A stretch of DNA of 64,000 nt, from positions 5,884,178 to 5,948,177 of the forward strand of contig NZ_BLLB01000002.1 in assembly GCF_010723735.1 (NCBI RefSeq). Reading direction: 5' to 3'. Made by a program: the position numbers and the translations under genes. The DNA comes from Mycolicibacterium hippocampi (lineage in GTDB: Bacteria; Actinomycetota; Actinomycetes; Mycobacteriales; Mycobacteriaceae). Numbering within the stretch: position 1 is the first letter of the stretch; every line of letters begins with the position of its first letter. Below are positions 1 to 8,228 of the stretch, piece after piece. The notes beneath the pieces were generated by a model. The model did no database searches, had not been told where the DNA came from, and was given only the letters and a program-made list of their open reading frames with translations.

Positions 1-740
1 AGGCCGACGACCTGCAGGCCGGAATCGGCCCACTGCTTCAGGGTGCGGTTCAGGTTCGTCGCCCGCGCCACCGGCAGCCGCGCGGCGGCACCGGCACTGG
101 TCCGCCACGCCACCGCGGTCACCGACGCCGACCTGCGCTGCGGGATCAGCACGCCGTGCCCACCGAACGCGGCCACCGAACGGATGATCGCACCGAGGTT
201 GCGCGGGTCGGAGATGTTGTCCAACGCGACCAGAAGCGGGGGCACCGCATCACGTTTGGCCTCGGCCAACAGATCGTCGGGGTGCGCATAGTCATACGGC
301 GGCACCTGCAGTGCCAGGCCCTGGTGCATGCCGTTGGCGGCGATGCGGTCCAGGTCGTGGCGCGGCACCTCGAGGATGGAGATCCCGTTGTCGGCGGCGA
401 GTTGCACGGCCTCGGTGAGTCGTTCGTCGGAGTCGGTGCCCAGCGCCACGTACAGCGCGGTCGCCGGCGCTCCGGCACGCAGGCACTCCAGTACCGGGTT
501 CCGACCGAGGACGATCTCGGTGTCGTCGGTTTTCTTGTGCCTGCCCTGTTGCTTGCCCTGTTGCTTGCGGGCGGCCTGCGCGGCGCGCTTGCCCGCCGGG
601 TGGTGGGGCCGCGCACTCGCCGGCGGTGTCGCGCCCTTGCCTTCCAGGCCACGACGCCGGACACCCCCCGATCCGACCGTCGGCCCCTTCTTGGTGCCGG
701 TTTTACGTACCGCGCCGCGCCGCTGGGAATTGCCCGCCAT
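1..740 (-). CDS. rlmB: 23S rRNA 2'-O-ribose methyltransferase, RlmB/TrmH family (3' end outside window)
   Basis: SPOUT-class RNA methyltransferase, orthologue of M. tuberculosis Rv3579c, which would methylate a ribose 2'-OH using S-adenosylmethionine. The 246 visible codons start with a basic tail of about 75 residues (Lys/Arg/Gln-rich, likely RNA contact). The SpoU substrate-binding segment IVLGRNPVLECLRAG follows, then the first catalytic-domain motif with NLGAIIRS. The C-terminal knot with the SAM site lies outside the window. The ATG shares one base with the cysS stop (TAATG), so translation is probably coupled to cysS. The family is clear; the exact target nucleotide (23S rRNA or tRNA) is inferred from annotation of relatives. 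Confidence 0.9.
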   Translation of the reverse strand, partial: MAGNSQRRGAVRKTGTKKGPTVGSGGVRRRGLEGKGATPPASARPHHPAGKRAAQAARKQQGKQQGRHKKTDDTEIVLGRNPVLECLRAGAPATALYVALGTDSDERLTEAVQLAADNGISILEVPRHDLDRIAANGMHQGLALQVPPYDYAHPDDLLAEAKRDAVPPLLVALDNISDPRNLGAIIRSVAAFGGHGVLIPQRRSASVTAVAWRTSAGAAARLPVARATNLNRTLKQWADSGLQVVG

Positions 741-2155
741 TACTTGTCCGACCCGTCCAATAGTGACCATTGAGGACCGTCAGCGGTGTCGGTGACCTCG
801 ATGCCTGCTTCCTTGAGCCGATCGCGGATCGCGTCGGCCTCCGCCCAGTCCCGCCGCGCCCTGGCGTCTGCACGGCGCCGCACCTCGGCGAGCACCAGCA
901 CGTCCACCGCCGCGAGAGCGGCCGACGTCTCGTCGCGAGACTCCCAACGTTCGTCGAGCGGGTCGGCGCCGAGGATCCCCATCATCGCCCGGATCGACAT
1001 CGCGTGGGTCAGCGCCGTCTCGTGATCACCTGCGTCGAGTGCCCGGTTGCCCTCGGCTCTGGCCGCGTGCACCTCGGCGATCGCCGCAGGAACCGCGAGA
1101 TCGTCGTCGAGGGCCGCGCCGAACCTGGGGGTCCACTCGCCCGGCACCACCGCACCCACTCGACTGCGCACCCGATGAAGAAAGTCCTCGATGCCGGTGT
1201 AGGCCCTGGCCGCGTCCTGCAGCGCGTTCTCGGAGAACTCCAGCATCGACCGGTAATGCGCACTACCCAGGTAGTAGCGCAGCTCGGCAGCCCGAACCCG
1301 TTGCAGCACAGCGGGTATGGCCAACACGTTGCCCAGCGACTTGCTCATCTTCTCGCCGCCCATGGTGACCCAGCCGTTGTGCAGCCAGAAGTTGGCGAAC
1401 CCGTTCCCGGCAGCCTCGGCCTGGGCGATCTCGTTCTCGTGGTGCGGGAACACCAGATCCATTCCGCCGGCGTGGATGTCGAACTCGGGACCGAGGTATG
1501 CCTCACACATCGCGACGCACTCGGTGTGCCAACCGGGCCGACCGCGCCCCCAGGGCGTCGGCCACGACGGCTCCCCCGGTTTGGCACCCTTCCACAACGT
1601 GAAGTCCCGCTGGTCGCGTTTGCCGGTCGCGACGCCTTCTCCCTGGTGGACGTCGTCGGGCTTGTGCCCGGAGAGCTTGCCGTATTCGGGCAGCGTCGCG
1701 ACGTCGAAGTACACGTCCCCGTCACCGGTATAGGCGTGTCCCCGGTCGATCAGCGACTCGATCAACTCGACCATCTGGGTGATGTGCCCGGTCGCTCGCG
1801 GCTCCGCCGACGGCGGGAGCACCCCGAGAGCGTCGTATGCCGCGGTGAAGGCCCGCTCGTAGGTCGCCGCCCATTCCCACCACGGCCGGCCGGCGTCGGC
1901 GGCCTTGTGCAGGATTTTGTCGTCGATGTCGGTGACGTTGCGGATGAACGCGACGTCGAAACCCTTGGCGGAGAGCCACCGGCGCAGCACGTCGAACGCG
2001 ACACCGCTGCGGACGTGGCCGATGTGCGGCAGGCCCTGCACCGTGGCGCCGCACAGGTAGATCGAGACGTGGCCGGGCCGCAGTGGCGCGAAATCGCGCA
2101 CACCGCCAGACAAAGTGTCATAGAGCCGCATGCCAGATGCGGGGCGTTCGGTCAC
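740..2155 (-). CDS. cysS: Cysteinyl-tRNA synthetase
   Basis: Class I aminoacyl-tRNA synthetase charging tRNA-Cys in the cytoplasm. The 471-residue protein has the HIGH signature as PHIGH at residues 43-47 and KMSKS near residue 268 (EKMSKSLGN). The zinc-site residues are the Cys in YLCGAT, the Cys of the HTEC segment and the histidines of FPHHENE. Length and sequence match M. tuberculosis CysS1 (Rv3580c). It lies 23 bases downstream of ispF and its stop overlaps the next methyltransferase start by one base, so carD-ispF-cysS-rlmB read as one minus-strand transcript. Confidence 0.97.
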   Translation of the reverse strand: MTERPASGMRLYDTLSGGVRDFAPLRPGHVSIYLCGATVQGLPHIGHVRSGVAFDVLRRWLSAKGFDVAFIRNVTDIDDKILHKAADAGRPWWEWAATYERAFTAAYDALGVLPPSAEPRATGHITQMVELIESLIDRGHAYTGDGDVYFDVATLPEYGKLSGHKPDDVHQGEGVATGKRDQRDFTLWKGAKPGEPSWPTPWGRGRPGWHTECVAMCEAYLGPEFDIHAGGMDLVFPHHENEIAQAEAAGNGFANFWLHNGWVTMGGEKMSKSLGNVLAIPAVLQRVRAAELRYYLGSAHYRSMLEFSENALQDAARAYTGIEDFLHRVRSRVGAVVPGEWTPRFGAALDDDLAVPAAIAEVHAARAEGNRALDAGDHETALTHAMSIRAMMGILGADPLDERWESRDETSAALAAVDVLVLAEVRRRADARARRDWAEADAIRDRLKEAGIEVTDTADGPQWSLLDGSDK

Positions 2156-2178
2156 GACGGGCCAGCTTACCGGCCAGT

Positions 2179-2676
2179 TCAGGCCTGATCGTCATCGCCG
2201 ACCACATCGGCTGTCAGGAGCGCGGTGGCGATCGCCGCCAGGCCCTCGCCCCGCCCGGTCAGGCCGAGGCCGTCGGTGGTGGTCGCAGACACCGACACCG
2301 GGGCGTCGAGGAGTTCGGCGAGCAACTGTTGCGCCTCGGCGCGACGCGGACCGATCTTCGGGCGATTGCCGATGACCTGCACCGCGGCATTACCCACCCG
2401 CAGGCCGGCCTGCGTCAGCAGCGAATGCACATGCCGGAGCATGTCCGCGCCGCTGACCCCACGCCACTCCGGGCGATCCGTCCCGAACACTTCACCGATG
2501 TCACCCATGCCCGCCGCCGAGAGCAACGCATCACACAATGCATGCGCCGCGACGTCGCCGTCCGAATGCCCCGCGCAGCCGTCATCACCGTCGAACAGCA
2601 GGCACAACAGCCAGCACGGGCGCCCGGCTTCGATGGGGTGTACGTCGGTGCCGAGCCCGACTCTCGGGGTCGACAT
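2179..2676 (-). CDS. ispF: 2-C-methyl-D-erythritol 2,4-cyclodiphosphate synthase
   Basis: MEP-pathway enzyme forming the cyclic diphosphate with loss of CMP, on the way to isoprenoid precursors. The 165-residue protein has the zinc ligands Asp11 and His13 in GTDVH and His45 after GHSDGD, and the C-terminal signature SATTTDGLGLTGRGEG. It is complete and single-domain. Its ATG lies only 8 bases after the carD stop. In M. tuberculosis the cytidylyltransferase gene ispD sits between carD and ispF; here it is absent from this position. Ribosome binding must use bases inside the carD 3' end. Confidence 0.96.
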   Translation of the reverse strand: MSTPRVGLGTDVHPIEAGRPCWLLCLLFDGDDGCAGHSDGDVAAHALCDALLSAAGMGDIGEVFGTDRPEWRGVSGADMLRHVHSLLTQAGLRVGNAAVQVIGNRPKIGPRRAEAQQLLAELLDAPVSVSATTTDGLGLTGRGEGLAAIATALLTADVVGDDDQA

Positions 2677-2684
2677 CAGCGCCG

Positions 2685-3173
2685 TCAGGAGGCGGCGGCG
2701 AGTGCCTCGTCGAGAATGGTCGCGGCCTTCTCGTCATCGGTGTTCTCGGCCAGCGCCAGCTCGCCGACCAGGATCTGCCGCGCCTTGGCCAGCATCCGCT
2801 TCTCGCCGGCCGACAGTCCGCGCTCCTGGTCACGACGCCACAGGTCACGCACGACCTCGGCGACCTTGTTCACGTCACCGGAAGCCAGCTTCTCCAGATT
2901 GGCCTTGTAGCGACGTGACCAGTTGGTGGGCTCTTCGGTATGCGGGGCCCGCAGCACCTGGAAGACCTTGTCCAAGCCTTCTTGTCCGACGACATCGCGC
3001 ACGCCCACGTACTCGGCATTGTCAGCGGGCACCCGAACGGTGAGATCTCCCTGAGCGACCTTGAGGACGAGGTATTCCTTCTGTTCGCCCTTGATGGTCC
3101 GGGTTTCGATCGCCTCGATCAACGCAGCACCGTGGTGTGGATAGACAACGGTGTCTCCGACCTTAAAAATCAT
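2685..3173 (-). CDS. carD: CarD, RNA polymerase-binding transcription factor
   Basis: Essential mycobacterial factor that binds the RNA polymerase beta subunit and stabilises open promoter complexes, with strong effects on rRNA transcription. The 162-residue protein is almost identical to M. tuberculosis CarD (Rv3583c): an N-terminal RNAP-interaction domain beginning MIFKVGDTVVYPHHG and a helical C-terminal DNA-binding domain ending in LDEALAAAS. The ATG at 3173 was chosen, not an in-frame codon 36 bases upstream, because an AAAGGGG ribosome-binding sequence precedes it and it matches the known N terminus. First gene of the carD-ispF-cysS-rlmB run. Confidence 0.97.
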   Translation of the reverse strand: MIFKVGDTVVYPHHGAALIEAIETRTIKGEQKEYLVLKVAQGDLTVRVPADNAEYVGVRDVVGQEGLDKVFQVLRAPHTEEPTNWSRRYKANLEKLASGDVNKVAEVVRDLWRRDQERGLSAGEKRMLAKARQILVGELALAENTDDEKAATILDEALAAAS

Positions 3174-3199
3174 CAGTTTCGAGCCCCTTTCACCCCTCG

Positions 3200-3205
3200 A
3201 TGTTA
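3200..3205 (-). promoter_or_regulatory. Candidate carD -10 box
   Basis: On the minus strand TAACAT fits the mycobacterial TANNNT -10 pattern and lies about 27 bases upstream of the carD ATG, leaving a short leader that holds the ribosome-binding sequence. No convincing -35 element is seen at the usual distance. Confidence 0.4.
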
Positions 3206-3491
3206 ACACGGGCCGCTACCGGGTGCGGATCAACGGTGCAGGTCAGGGGCCATCGTTGGGGAACACTAGGGGTTGACAGGCCAAGCAATCCGTGCAAGGC
3301 CGACGCCACCGAACCGGACGTTCGCGCCCGCCACCCAACGGCCGGCAACGCCTGGAATCGGCTGTCCGCGAGACGCATCGCCCCTGCGCTACCGCGTACA
3401 TCCGTCACCTACTACTCTGCATAGTCGAACCGCCGGAACCACCGTGGACCCGGCGTGCCACGTCGCCCAGCCGGCCGAGCAGGAGGCCCCA
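3206..3491. other. carD-lpqE divergent intergenic region
   Basis: About 320 bases separate the divergent starts of carD and lpqE. Besides the carD -10 candidate and the lpqE ribosome-binding sequence (AGGAGG at 3481-3486) no coding signal, repeat or RNA gene is recognised. A TTGACA hexamer at 3273 has no matching -10 box at 16-18 bases. Confidence 0.5.
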
Positions 3492-4076
3492 GTGAACCCC
3501 TTCAAACGGCGCACTCGTGCATACGGGCGGACGGTCGCCGTCGCGGCGCTGGCTGCTGCGGCCGCGCTGAGCGGCTGCAGTGCCGGTCAGGTCGCCCAGA
3601 CCGCGACCCAGGAAGCGGCGATCAACGGCACCAGCGGACTCGCCGGGCCCATCGCCCTGCGCAACATCCACATCTACGCCGTCCAGACGACCGACTACAT
3701 CGAGCCCGGCACCGACGTCGATCTGGTGTTCGTCGCCGCCAACACCTCACCCGACGTCAGCGACGAGCTCGTGTCGATCACCACCGACATCGGCGACGTG
3801 TCGTTGCAGGGCGACACCAGCGTGCCGGTCAACGGCGTTCTGGTGGTCGGAACCCCCGACGGCCAGCCCAGCCCTCTGGAGAGCGTCGAGCCCGCCGACA
3901 CCGCCCAGGCCACCGTGGAGCTGTCCAAGCCTGTCACCAACGGCCTGACCTACGACTTCACCTTCACATTCGAGAAGGCGGGTGAGACCACCGTCGCCGT
4001 CCCGATCTCGGCCGGCGAGGCGCCCCTTCGCGACTCCGGTGAATCGGGCGGCAGTCATTCGGGCGGCGGCCACTAG
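3492..4076 (+). CDS. lpqE: LpqE lipoprotein
   Basis: Secreted lipoprotein, orthologue of M. tuberculosis Rv3584. The GTG at 3492 is preceded by AGGAGG 5 bases upstream and gives a 194-residue precursor: a basic start (NPFKRRTR), a hydrophobic stretch and the lipobox LSGC, so the mature protein is lipid-anchored at the cysteine near residue 27. The body is an immunoglobulin-like beta domain (VDLVFVAANTSPDVSDELV, GLTYDFTFTFEKAGETTV) resembling copper chaperone PCu(A)C-like proteins. The C-terminal tail is rich in Gly, Ser and His (SGGSHSGGGH), which could bind metal; that is inference. No function is proven for the family. Confidence 0.88.
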   Translation: MNPFKRRTRAYGRTVAVAALAAAAALSGCSAGQVAQTATQEAAINGTSGLAGPIALRNIHIYAVQTTDYIEPGTDVDLVFVAANTSPDVSDELVSITTDIGDVSLQGDTSVPVNGVLVVGTPDGQPSPLESVEPADTAQATVELSKPVTNGLTYDFTFTFEKAGETTVAVPISAGEAPLRDSGESGGSHSGGGH

Positions 4077-4150
4077 ACAGACCCGGCCGTACCGAGAGAT
4101 CGGTTGCAGACACGGCCGACAATCGCTGAGGTTATGTCGGTCCCGCCGGT

Positions 4151-4156
4151 TACCGT
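4151..4156 (+). promoter_or_regulatory. Leaderless -10 box for radA
   Basis: TACCGT (TANNNT) ends 6 bases before the radA GTG at 4163 and there is no Shine-Dalgarno sequence, the layout of mycobacterial leaderless transcripts. Confidence 0.55.
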
Positions 4157-4162
4157 CACGGC

Positions 4163-5551
4163 GTGGCCCGGGTCAGTTCGAAAACGCGTTCGCAGTACCG
4201 CTGCTCGGAATGCCGGCACCTCACCGCCAAGTGGGTGGGCCGTTGCCCGGAGTGCGGCACCTGGGGCACGGTCGATGAAGTCACCCTGATGGCGGCCACC
4301 GCGTCGGCCACCTCCCGTGCGGTCACCCCCACCTCCCCGGCCGTACCGATCAGTTCCATCGACCCCGGGACCACCCGACACTTCACCACCGGTGTCAGCG
4401 AACTGGACCGGGTGCTGGGCGGCGGACTGGTGCCCGGCTCGGTGACGCTGCTGGCGGGTGATCCGGGCGTCGGGAAGTCGACGCTGCTGCTGGAGGTCGT
4501 CCACCGCTGGGCGCAGACCGGGCGCCGGGCGCTGTACCTGTCCGGTGAGGAGTCCGCGGGCCAGATCCGGCTGCGGGCCGAACGCACGGGCTGCACCCAC
4601 GACGAGGTCTACCTCGCCGCCGAATCGGACCTGCAGACCGCGCTCGGCCACATCGACGCGGTGCAGCCCTCGCTGGTGGTGGTGGACTCGGTGCAGACGA
4701 TGTCCACCGCCGAGGTCGACGGGGTCAGCGGTGGTGTCACCCAGGTCCGCGCCGTGACGACCGCGCTGACGATGACGGCGAAGACGACCGGTGTGGCCAT
4801 CCTGCTCGTCGGCCACGTCACCAAGGACGGCGCCATTGCCGGGCCTCGCTCGCTGGAGCACCTCGTCGACGTCGTGCTGCACTTCGAAGGTGACCGCTCG
4901 TCGTCGCTGCGGATGGTGCGCGGCGTCAAGAACAGGTTCGGCGCGGCCGACGAGGTCGGTTGTTTCCTGCTGCACGACAACGGAATCGAATGTGTCTCCG
5001 ACCCTTCCGGCCTGTTCCTCGACCAACGTCCCAAGGCGGTGTCGGGCACCGCGGTGACGGTCACACTCGACGGCAAGCGCCCGATGATCGGCGAGGTTCA
5101 GGCGTTGATCGGCTCGCCTGCCAGCGGCAGCCCACGGCGCGCGGTCAGCGGTATCGACTCCTCGCGCGCGGCGATGATCACCGCGGTGCTGGAGAAACGG
5201 GCCGGGCTCCGCGTCGGGATGAACGACATCTACCTGTCCACGGTCGGCGGGATGCGGCTGACGGACTCGTCGTCCGACCTCGCAGTGGCCCTGGCGATCG
5301 CATCGGCGTACATGGACCTGGCGATGCCGACGACCGCGATTGCCATCGGTGAGGTGGGTCTGGCCGGCGATCTGCGACGGGTCACCGGGATGGACCGCCG
5401 GCTGGCCGAAGCCGCCAGGCTCGGGTTCACCTGTGCGGTGGTCCCCGCCGGGGTGACCTCCGCACCGGCCGGACTGCAGGTGGTGTCGGCCGACAACATC
5501 ACCTCGGCATTGCAGGCGCTGCGACGGATCAGCAAGAATGACGCAAGCTGA
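4163..5551 (+). CDS. radA: DNA repair ATPase RadA
   Basis: RecA-like ATPase/branch-migration helicase that processes recombination intermediates, orthologue of Rv3585. The 462-residue protein has, in order, a C4 zinc finger (Cys14, Cys17, Cys28, Cys31), a RecA-fold ATPase with Walker A GDPGVGKST near residue 100, the RadA-specific KNRFG motif, and a C-terminal Lon-protease-like domain. The GTG start is supported by a leaderless -10 box. disA follows 43 bases downstream, an order conserved in Actinobacteria; DisA and RadA are known partners in other bacteria. Confidence 0.96.
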   Translation: MARVSSKTRSQYRCSECRHLTAKWVGRCPECGTWGTVDEVTLMAATASATSRAVTPTSPAVPISSIDPGTTRHFTTGVSELDRVLGGGLVPGSVTLLAGDPGVGKSTLLLEVVHRWAQTGRRALYLSGEESAGQIRLRAERTGCTHDEVYLAAESDLQTALGHIDAVQPSLVVVDSVQTMSTAEVDGVSGGVTQVRAVTTALTMTAKTTGVAILLVGHVTKDGAIAGPRSLEHLVDVVLHFEGDRSSSLRMVRGVKNRFGAADEVGCFLLHDNGIECVSDPSGLFLDQRPKAVSGTAVTVTLDGKRPMIGEVQALIGSPASGSPRRAVSGIDSSRAAMITAVLEKRAGLRVGMNDIYLSTVGGMRLTDSSSDLAVALAIASAYMDLAMPTTAIAIGEVGLAGDLRRVTGMDRRLAEAARLGFTCAVVPAGVTSAPAGLQVVSADNITSALQALRRISKNDAS

Positions 5552-5594
5552 AGTCAGTCCGGGGCAGAGCCGACGACTCAACCGTGGAGAAGAC

Positions 5595-6713
5595 ATGGCC
5601 GTGAAGTCGACGGGTCGGGCCACCCGCACCGTGGTGCCGTTGGCGCGCCCCACACTGCGGGAGACCATCGCCCGGCTGGCGCCGGGAACAGCTCTGCGCG
5701 ACGGCCTGGAGCGCATCCTGCGCGGCCGAACCGGTGCCTTGATAGTCATCGGCTACGACGACGGCGTCGAGACCATCTGCGACGGCGGGTTCTCCCTCGA
5801 CGTCCGGTACGCCCCGACCCGGCTGCGCGAGCTGTCCAAGATGGACGGCGCGGTGGTGCTCTCCAGCGACGGCAGCCGCATCCTGCGCGCCAACGTGCAG
5901 CTGGTGCCGGATCCGTCGATCCCCACCGAGGAGTCCGGTACCCGGCACCGCTCCGCCGAGCGCACCGCGATCCAGACCGGCTATCCGGTGATCTCGGTGA
6001 GCCACTCGATGAGCATCGTGACCGTCTACGTCGCCGGTGAGCGCCACGTGGTGCCCGAGTCGGCCACCATCCTGTCGCGGGCCAACCAGACGATCGACAC
6101 CCTGGAGCGCTACAAGACCCGCCTCGACGAGGTCAGCAGGCAGCTGTCCACCGCGGAGATCGAGGACTTCGTCACGCTACGCGACGTGATGACCGTGGTG
6201 CAGCGGCTGGAGATGGTGCGCCGGATCAGCCTGGAGATCGACTCCGACGTCGTCGAACTGGGCACCGACGGCAGGCAACTGAAACTGCAACTGGAGGAGC
6301 TCGTCGGGGACAACGACACCGACCGCGAGCTGATCGTGCGCGATTACCACGCCAATCCCGACCCACCGTCGGCGGCTCAGGTCAGCGCCACCCTCGAAGA
6401 GCTCGACAGCCTGTCGGACGGCGAACTTCTCGACTTCACCACGCTGGCGCGGGTGTTCGGTTATCCGTCGACCGCCGAAGCCCAGGATTCCGCGATGAGC
6501 TCACGCGGCTACCGCGCCATGGCCGGCATCTCCAGGCTGCAGTTCGCCCACGTCGACCTACTGGTCCGCTCGTTCGGATCACTGCAGGGTCTGCTGGCGG
6601 CCAGCGCCGCCGACCTGCAGTCGGTCGACGGGATCGGCTCGATGTGGGCCCGCCACATCCGGGAAGGCCTGTCCGCGCTGGCCGAGTCGACGATCGCCGA
6701 CCGGCTCGCCTGA
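5595..6713 (+). CDS. disA: DNA integrity scanning protein DisA, diadenylate cyclase
   Basis: Makes cyclic di-AMP from two ATP and scans DNA for branched structures; orthologue of Rv3586. The 372-residue protein has the DAC domain with the catalytic DGA (SKMDGAVVLS) and RHR (GTRHRSAER) motifs, a helical linker, and a C-terminal helix-hairpin-helix DNA-binding domain (DLQSVDGIGSMWARHIREG). The ATG at 5595 was preferred over an upstream in-frame ATG because GGAGA lies 6 bases before it and the next residues match relatives. It follows radA on the same strand. Confidence 0.96.
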   Translation: MAVKSTGRATRTVVPLARPTLRETIARLAPGTALRDGLERILRGRTGALIVIGYDDGVETICDGGFSLDVRYAPTRLRELSKMDGAVVLSSDGSRILRANVQLVPDPSIPTEESGTRHRSAERTAIQTGYPVISVSHSMSIVTVYVAGERHVVPESATILSRANQTIDTLERYKTRLDEVSRQLSTAEIEDFVTLRDVMTVVQRLEMVRRISLEIDSDVVELGTDGRQLKLQLEELVGDNDTDRELIVRDYHANPDPPSAAQVSATLEELDSLSDGELLDFTTLARVFGYPSTAEAQDSAMSSRGYRAMAGISRLQFAHVDLLVRSFGSLQGLLAASAADLQSVDGIGSMWARHIREGLSALAESTIADRLA

Positions 6714-6723
6714 CGGCGCAGAA

Positions 6724-7500
6724 TCAGCCGACCGGACCCGGCACCGGCATGTGCGGGGCACCGTCCACCGTGCCCTGACCGGGCTGGGTGGCGGACTCGG
6801 CGAGGACGAACGGCACGGGGGCCGAACGCAGGTTGCCCAACTGGACGACCAGGTTGTAGGTCCCCGGCCCGATGGGCTGACGTGGCAGCGGGCAATTCGG
6901 GGCTGAACTCATCCCGGTCCACGTCACCTCGGTCGTCACCTGCTCGCCGGGCTGGAAGGTCTTGATCAGCGTCTCGTTGGACGGTGCGCAGTCCAGGTTC
7001 GACCAGAGGCGTTGATTGTCCAGCGAGTACACGTATGCGGCCAGCACGGCGGCGCCGACGTCACGCTGGCAGGCGACCAGGCCGATGTTGGTGACCACCA
7101 TGGTGAACTTCGGCTGATCGCCGACCACGTACTGCGGCACGTTGGTGATGCCCTTGACCGCGAGGGTGGAGTCGGGGCAGTCGTCCCCCTCCTGCATGAT
7201 CGGCGGCGGCACGACGGCGGCCGTCGGGGTGGCGGTGGGCGGCGGGGCGTCCTGAGCCGGCGGCTGGATCGGCGTCTTGACCTCGGGGTTCTCCCCCGGC
7301 AGCGGGGTTGGTGCGGCGGCCTCCGCAGACTCGGCGGATTCGCTTGCGGTGGGCTGTCCGGAGCTGGTGCTGTTCATCACGACCACAGCGACCACGGCGG
7401 CGATCACGCCGATGACGAGCACCGCGATGCCGAGCGCCAGCGCCCTGCGTCGCCAGTAGATCTGGGTGGGCAGCGGGCCCTGCGGTTCTAGATCCAGCAC
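6724..7500 (-). CDS. Conserved single-pass membrane protein (Rv3587c type)
   Basis: Mycobacterial protein of unknown function, orthologue of Rv3587c. From the GTG at 7500 it is 258 residues: a short cytoplasmic start (LEPQGPLPTQIYWRRRALAL), one transmembrane helix, an external Pro/Ala/Thr-rich linker, then a folded domain (EGDDCPDSTLAVKGITNVPQ) with four cysteines likely forming disulfides and a beta-sandwich look (PKFTMVVTNIGL, GPGTYNLVVQLGNL). The GTG was preferred over an ATG 24 bases upstream because a -10 box lies exactly 6 bases before it. It converges with disA. Confidence 0.85.
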   Translation of the reverse strand: MLDLEPQGPLPTQIYWRRRALALGIAVLVIGVIAAVVAVVVMNSTSSGQPTASESAESAEAAAPTPLPGENPEVKTPIQPPAQDAPPPTATPTAAVVPPPIMQEGDDCPDSTLAVKGITNVPQYVVGDQPKFTMVVTNIGLVACQRDVGAAVLAAYVYSLDNQRLWSNLDCAPSNETLIKTFQPGEQVTTEVTWTGMSSAPNCPLPRQPIGPGTYNLVVQLGNLRSAPVPFVLAESATQPGQGTVDGAPHMPVPGPVG

Positions 7501-7506
7501 AACATC

Positions 7507-7512
7507 ACGGTA
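7507..7512 (-). promoter_or_regulatory. Leaderless -10 box for the Rv3587c-type gene
   Basis: Minus-strand TACCGT, then 6 bases, then the GTG at 7500; no ribosome-binding sequence is visible. Confidence 0.5.
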
Positions 7513-7579
7513 AGCCCAGGTCACGCCACCTGGTCCGACGTCGCTCGGCGTGTCGCCGATGTGGGCGCAAAGCGCGCCG

Positions 7580-8200
7580 TCAGGCTTCGCCGATATCGCC
7601 GATGTGGTCGCGCAACACCACCTGGCCGTCGGCGAGTTGGTAGGTCAGGCCGACGATGCCCAGGTTGCCACTCTGCACTGCCTCGGCGATCGCCGTCGAC
7701 CTGCTGAGCAGCTGCTTGCCGGTCTCGGTGACATGCCTGGCCTCGAACTCGTCGACGCGGGTCAGGCCGTCGCGGCGGCCCGAAAGGATCGACGGTATGA
7801 CCCGCTCCACCACGTCGCGGACGTAGCCGCCCGGCACCTGTCCGTCGTCGAGGGCCGACAGCGTCGCCCCGACAGCGCCGCAGCTGTCGTGGCCGAGAAC
7901 CACGATCAGGGGGACGTTCAGGACGGTGACGGCGTACTCGATCGACCCGAGCACCGAGCTGTCGACGACGTGGCCGGCGGTGCGCACCACGAACATGTCG
8001 CCCAGGCCCTGGTCGAAGATGATCTCGGCGGCCACCCGGCTGTCGGCGCAGCCGAACACCACCGCAGTCGGCTTCTGGGCCGCGGCGAGGCTGGCGCGGT
8101 GCTCGATGCTCTGACTCGGATGCTCGGCCTTGCCTGCGACGAACCGGTCGTTACCCTCTTTGAGTGCTTTCCACGCGGTCAACGGATTCGAGTTGGGCAT
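7580..8200 (-). CDS. canB: Beta-class carbonic anhydrase
   Basis: Zinc enzyme interconverting CO2 and bicarbonate in the cytoplasm, orthologue of Rv3588c. The 206-residue protein has zinc ligands Cys51, His104 and Cys107 (GCADSRV, GHDSCG) and the Asp53-Arg55 dyad. The start MPNSNPL matches relatives, although in-frame ATGs exist just upstream. It is divergent from mutY; the two 5' ends are about 30 bases apart or overlap, depending on which mutY start is used. Confidence 0.95.
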   Translation of the reverse strand: MPNSNPLTAWKALKEGNDRFVAGKAEHPSQSIEHRASLAAAQKPTAVVFGCADSRVAAEIIFDQGLGDMFVVRTAGHVVDSSVLGSIEYAVTVLNVPLIVVLGHDSCGAVGATLSALDDGQVPGGYVRDVVERVIPSILSGRRDGLTRVDEFEARHVTETGKQLLSRSTAIAEAVQSGNLGIVGLTYQLADGQVVLRDHIGDIGEA

Positions 8201-8228
8201 GGCCATCATTGTGCCCGAGCAGGCGTGG

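Noticed and set aside
3273..3278. TTGACA as -35 element for lpqE
   Set aside because: No TANNNT box at 16-18 bases downstream.
5538..5594. Upstream ATG for disA
   Set aside because: No ribosome-binding sequence, overlaps the radA end, and adds residues not found in relatives.
4073..5749. 558-codon minus-strand open frame
   Set aside because: Antisense of radA; Arg/His/Pro-rich low-complexity product typical of shadow frames in high-GC DNA.
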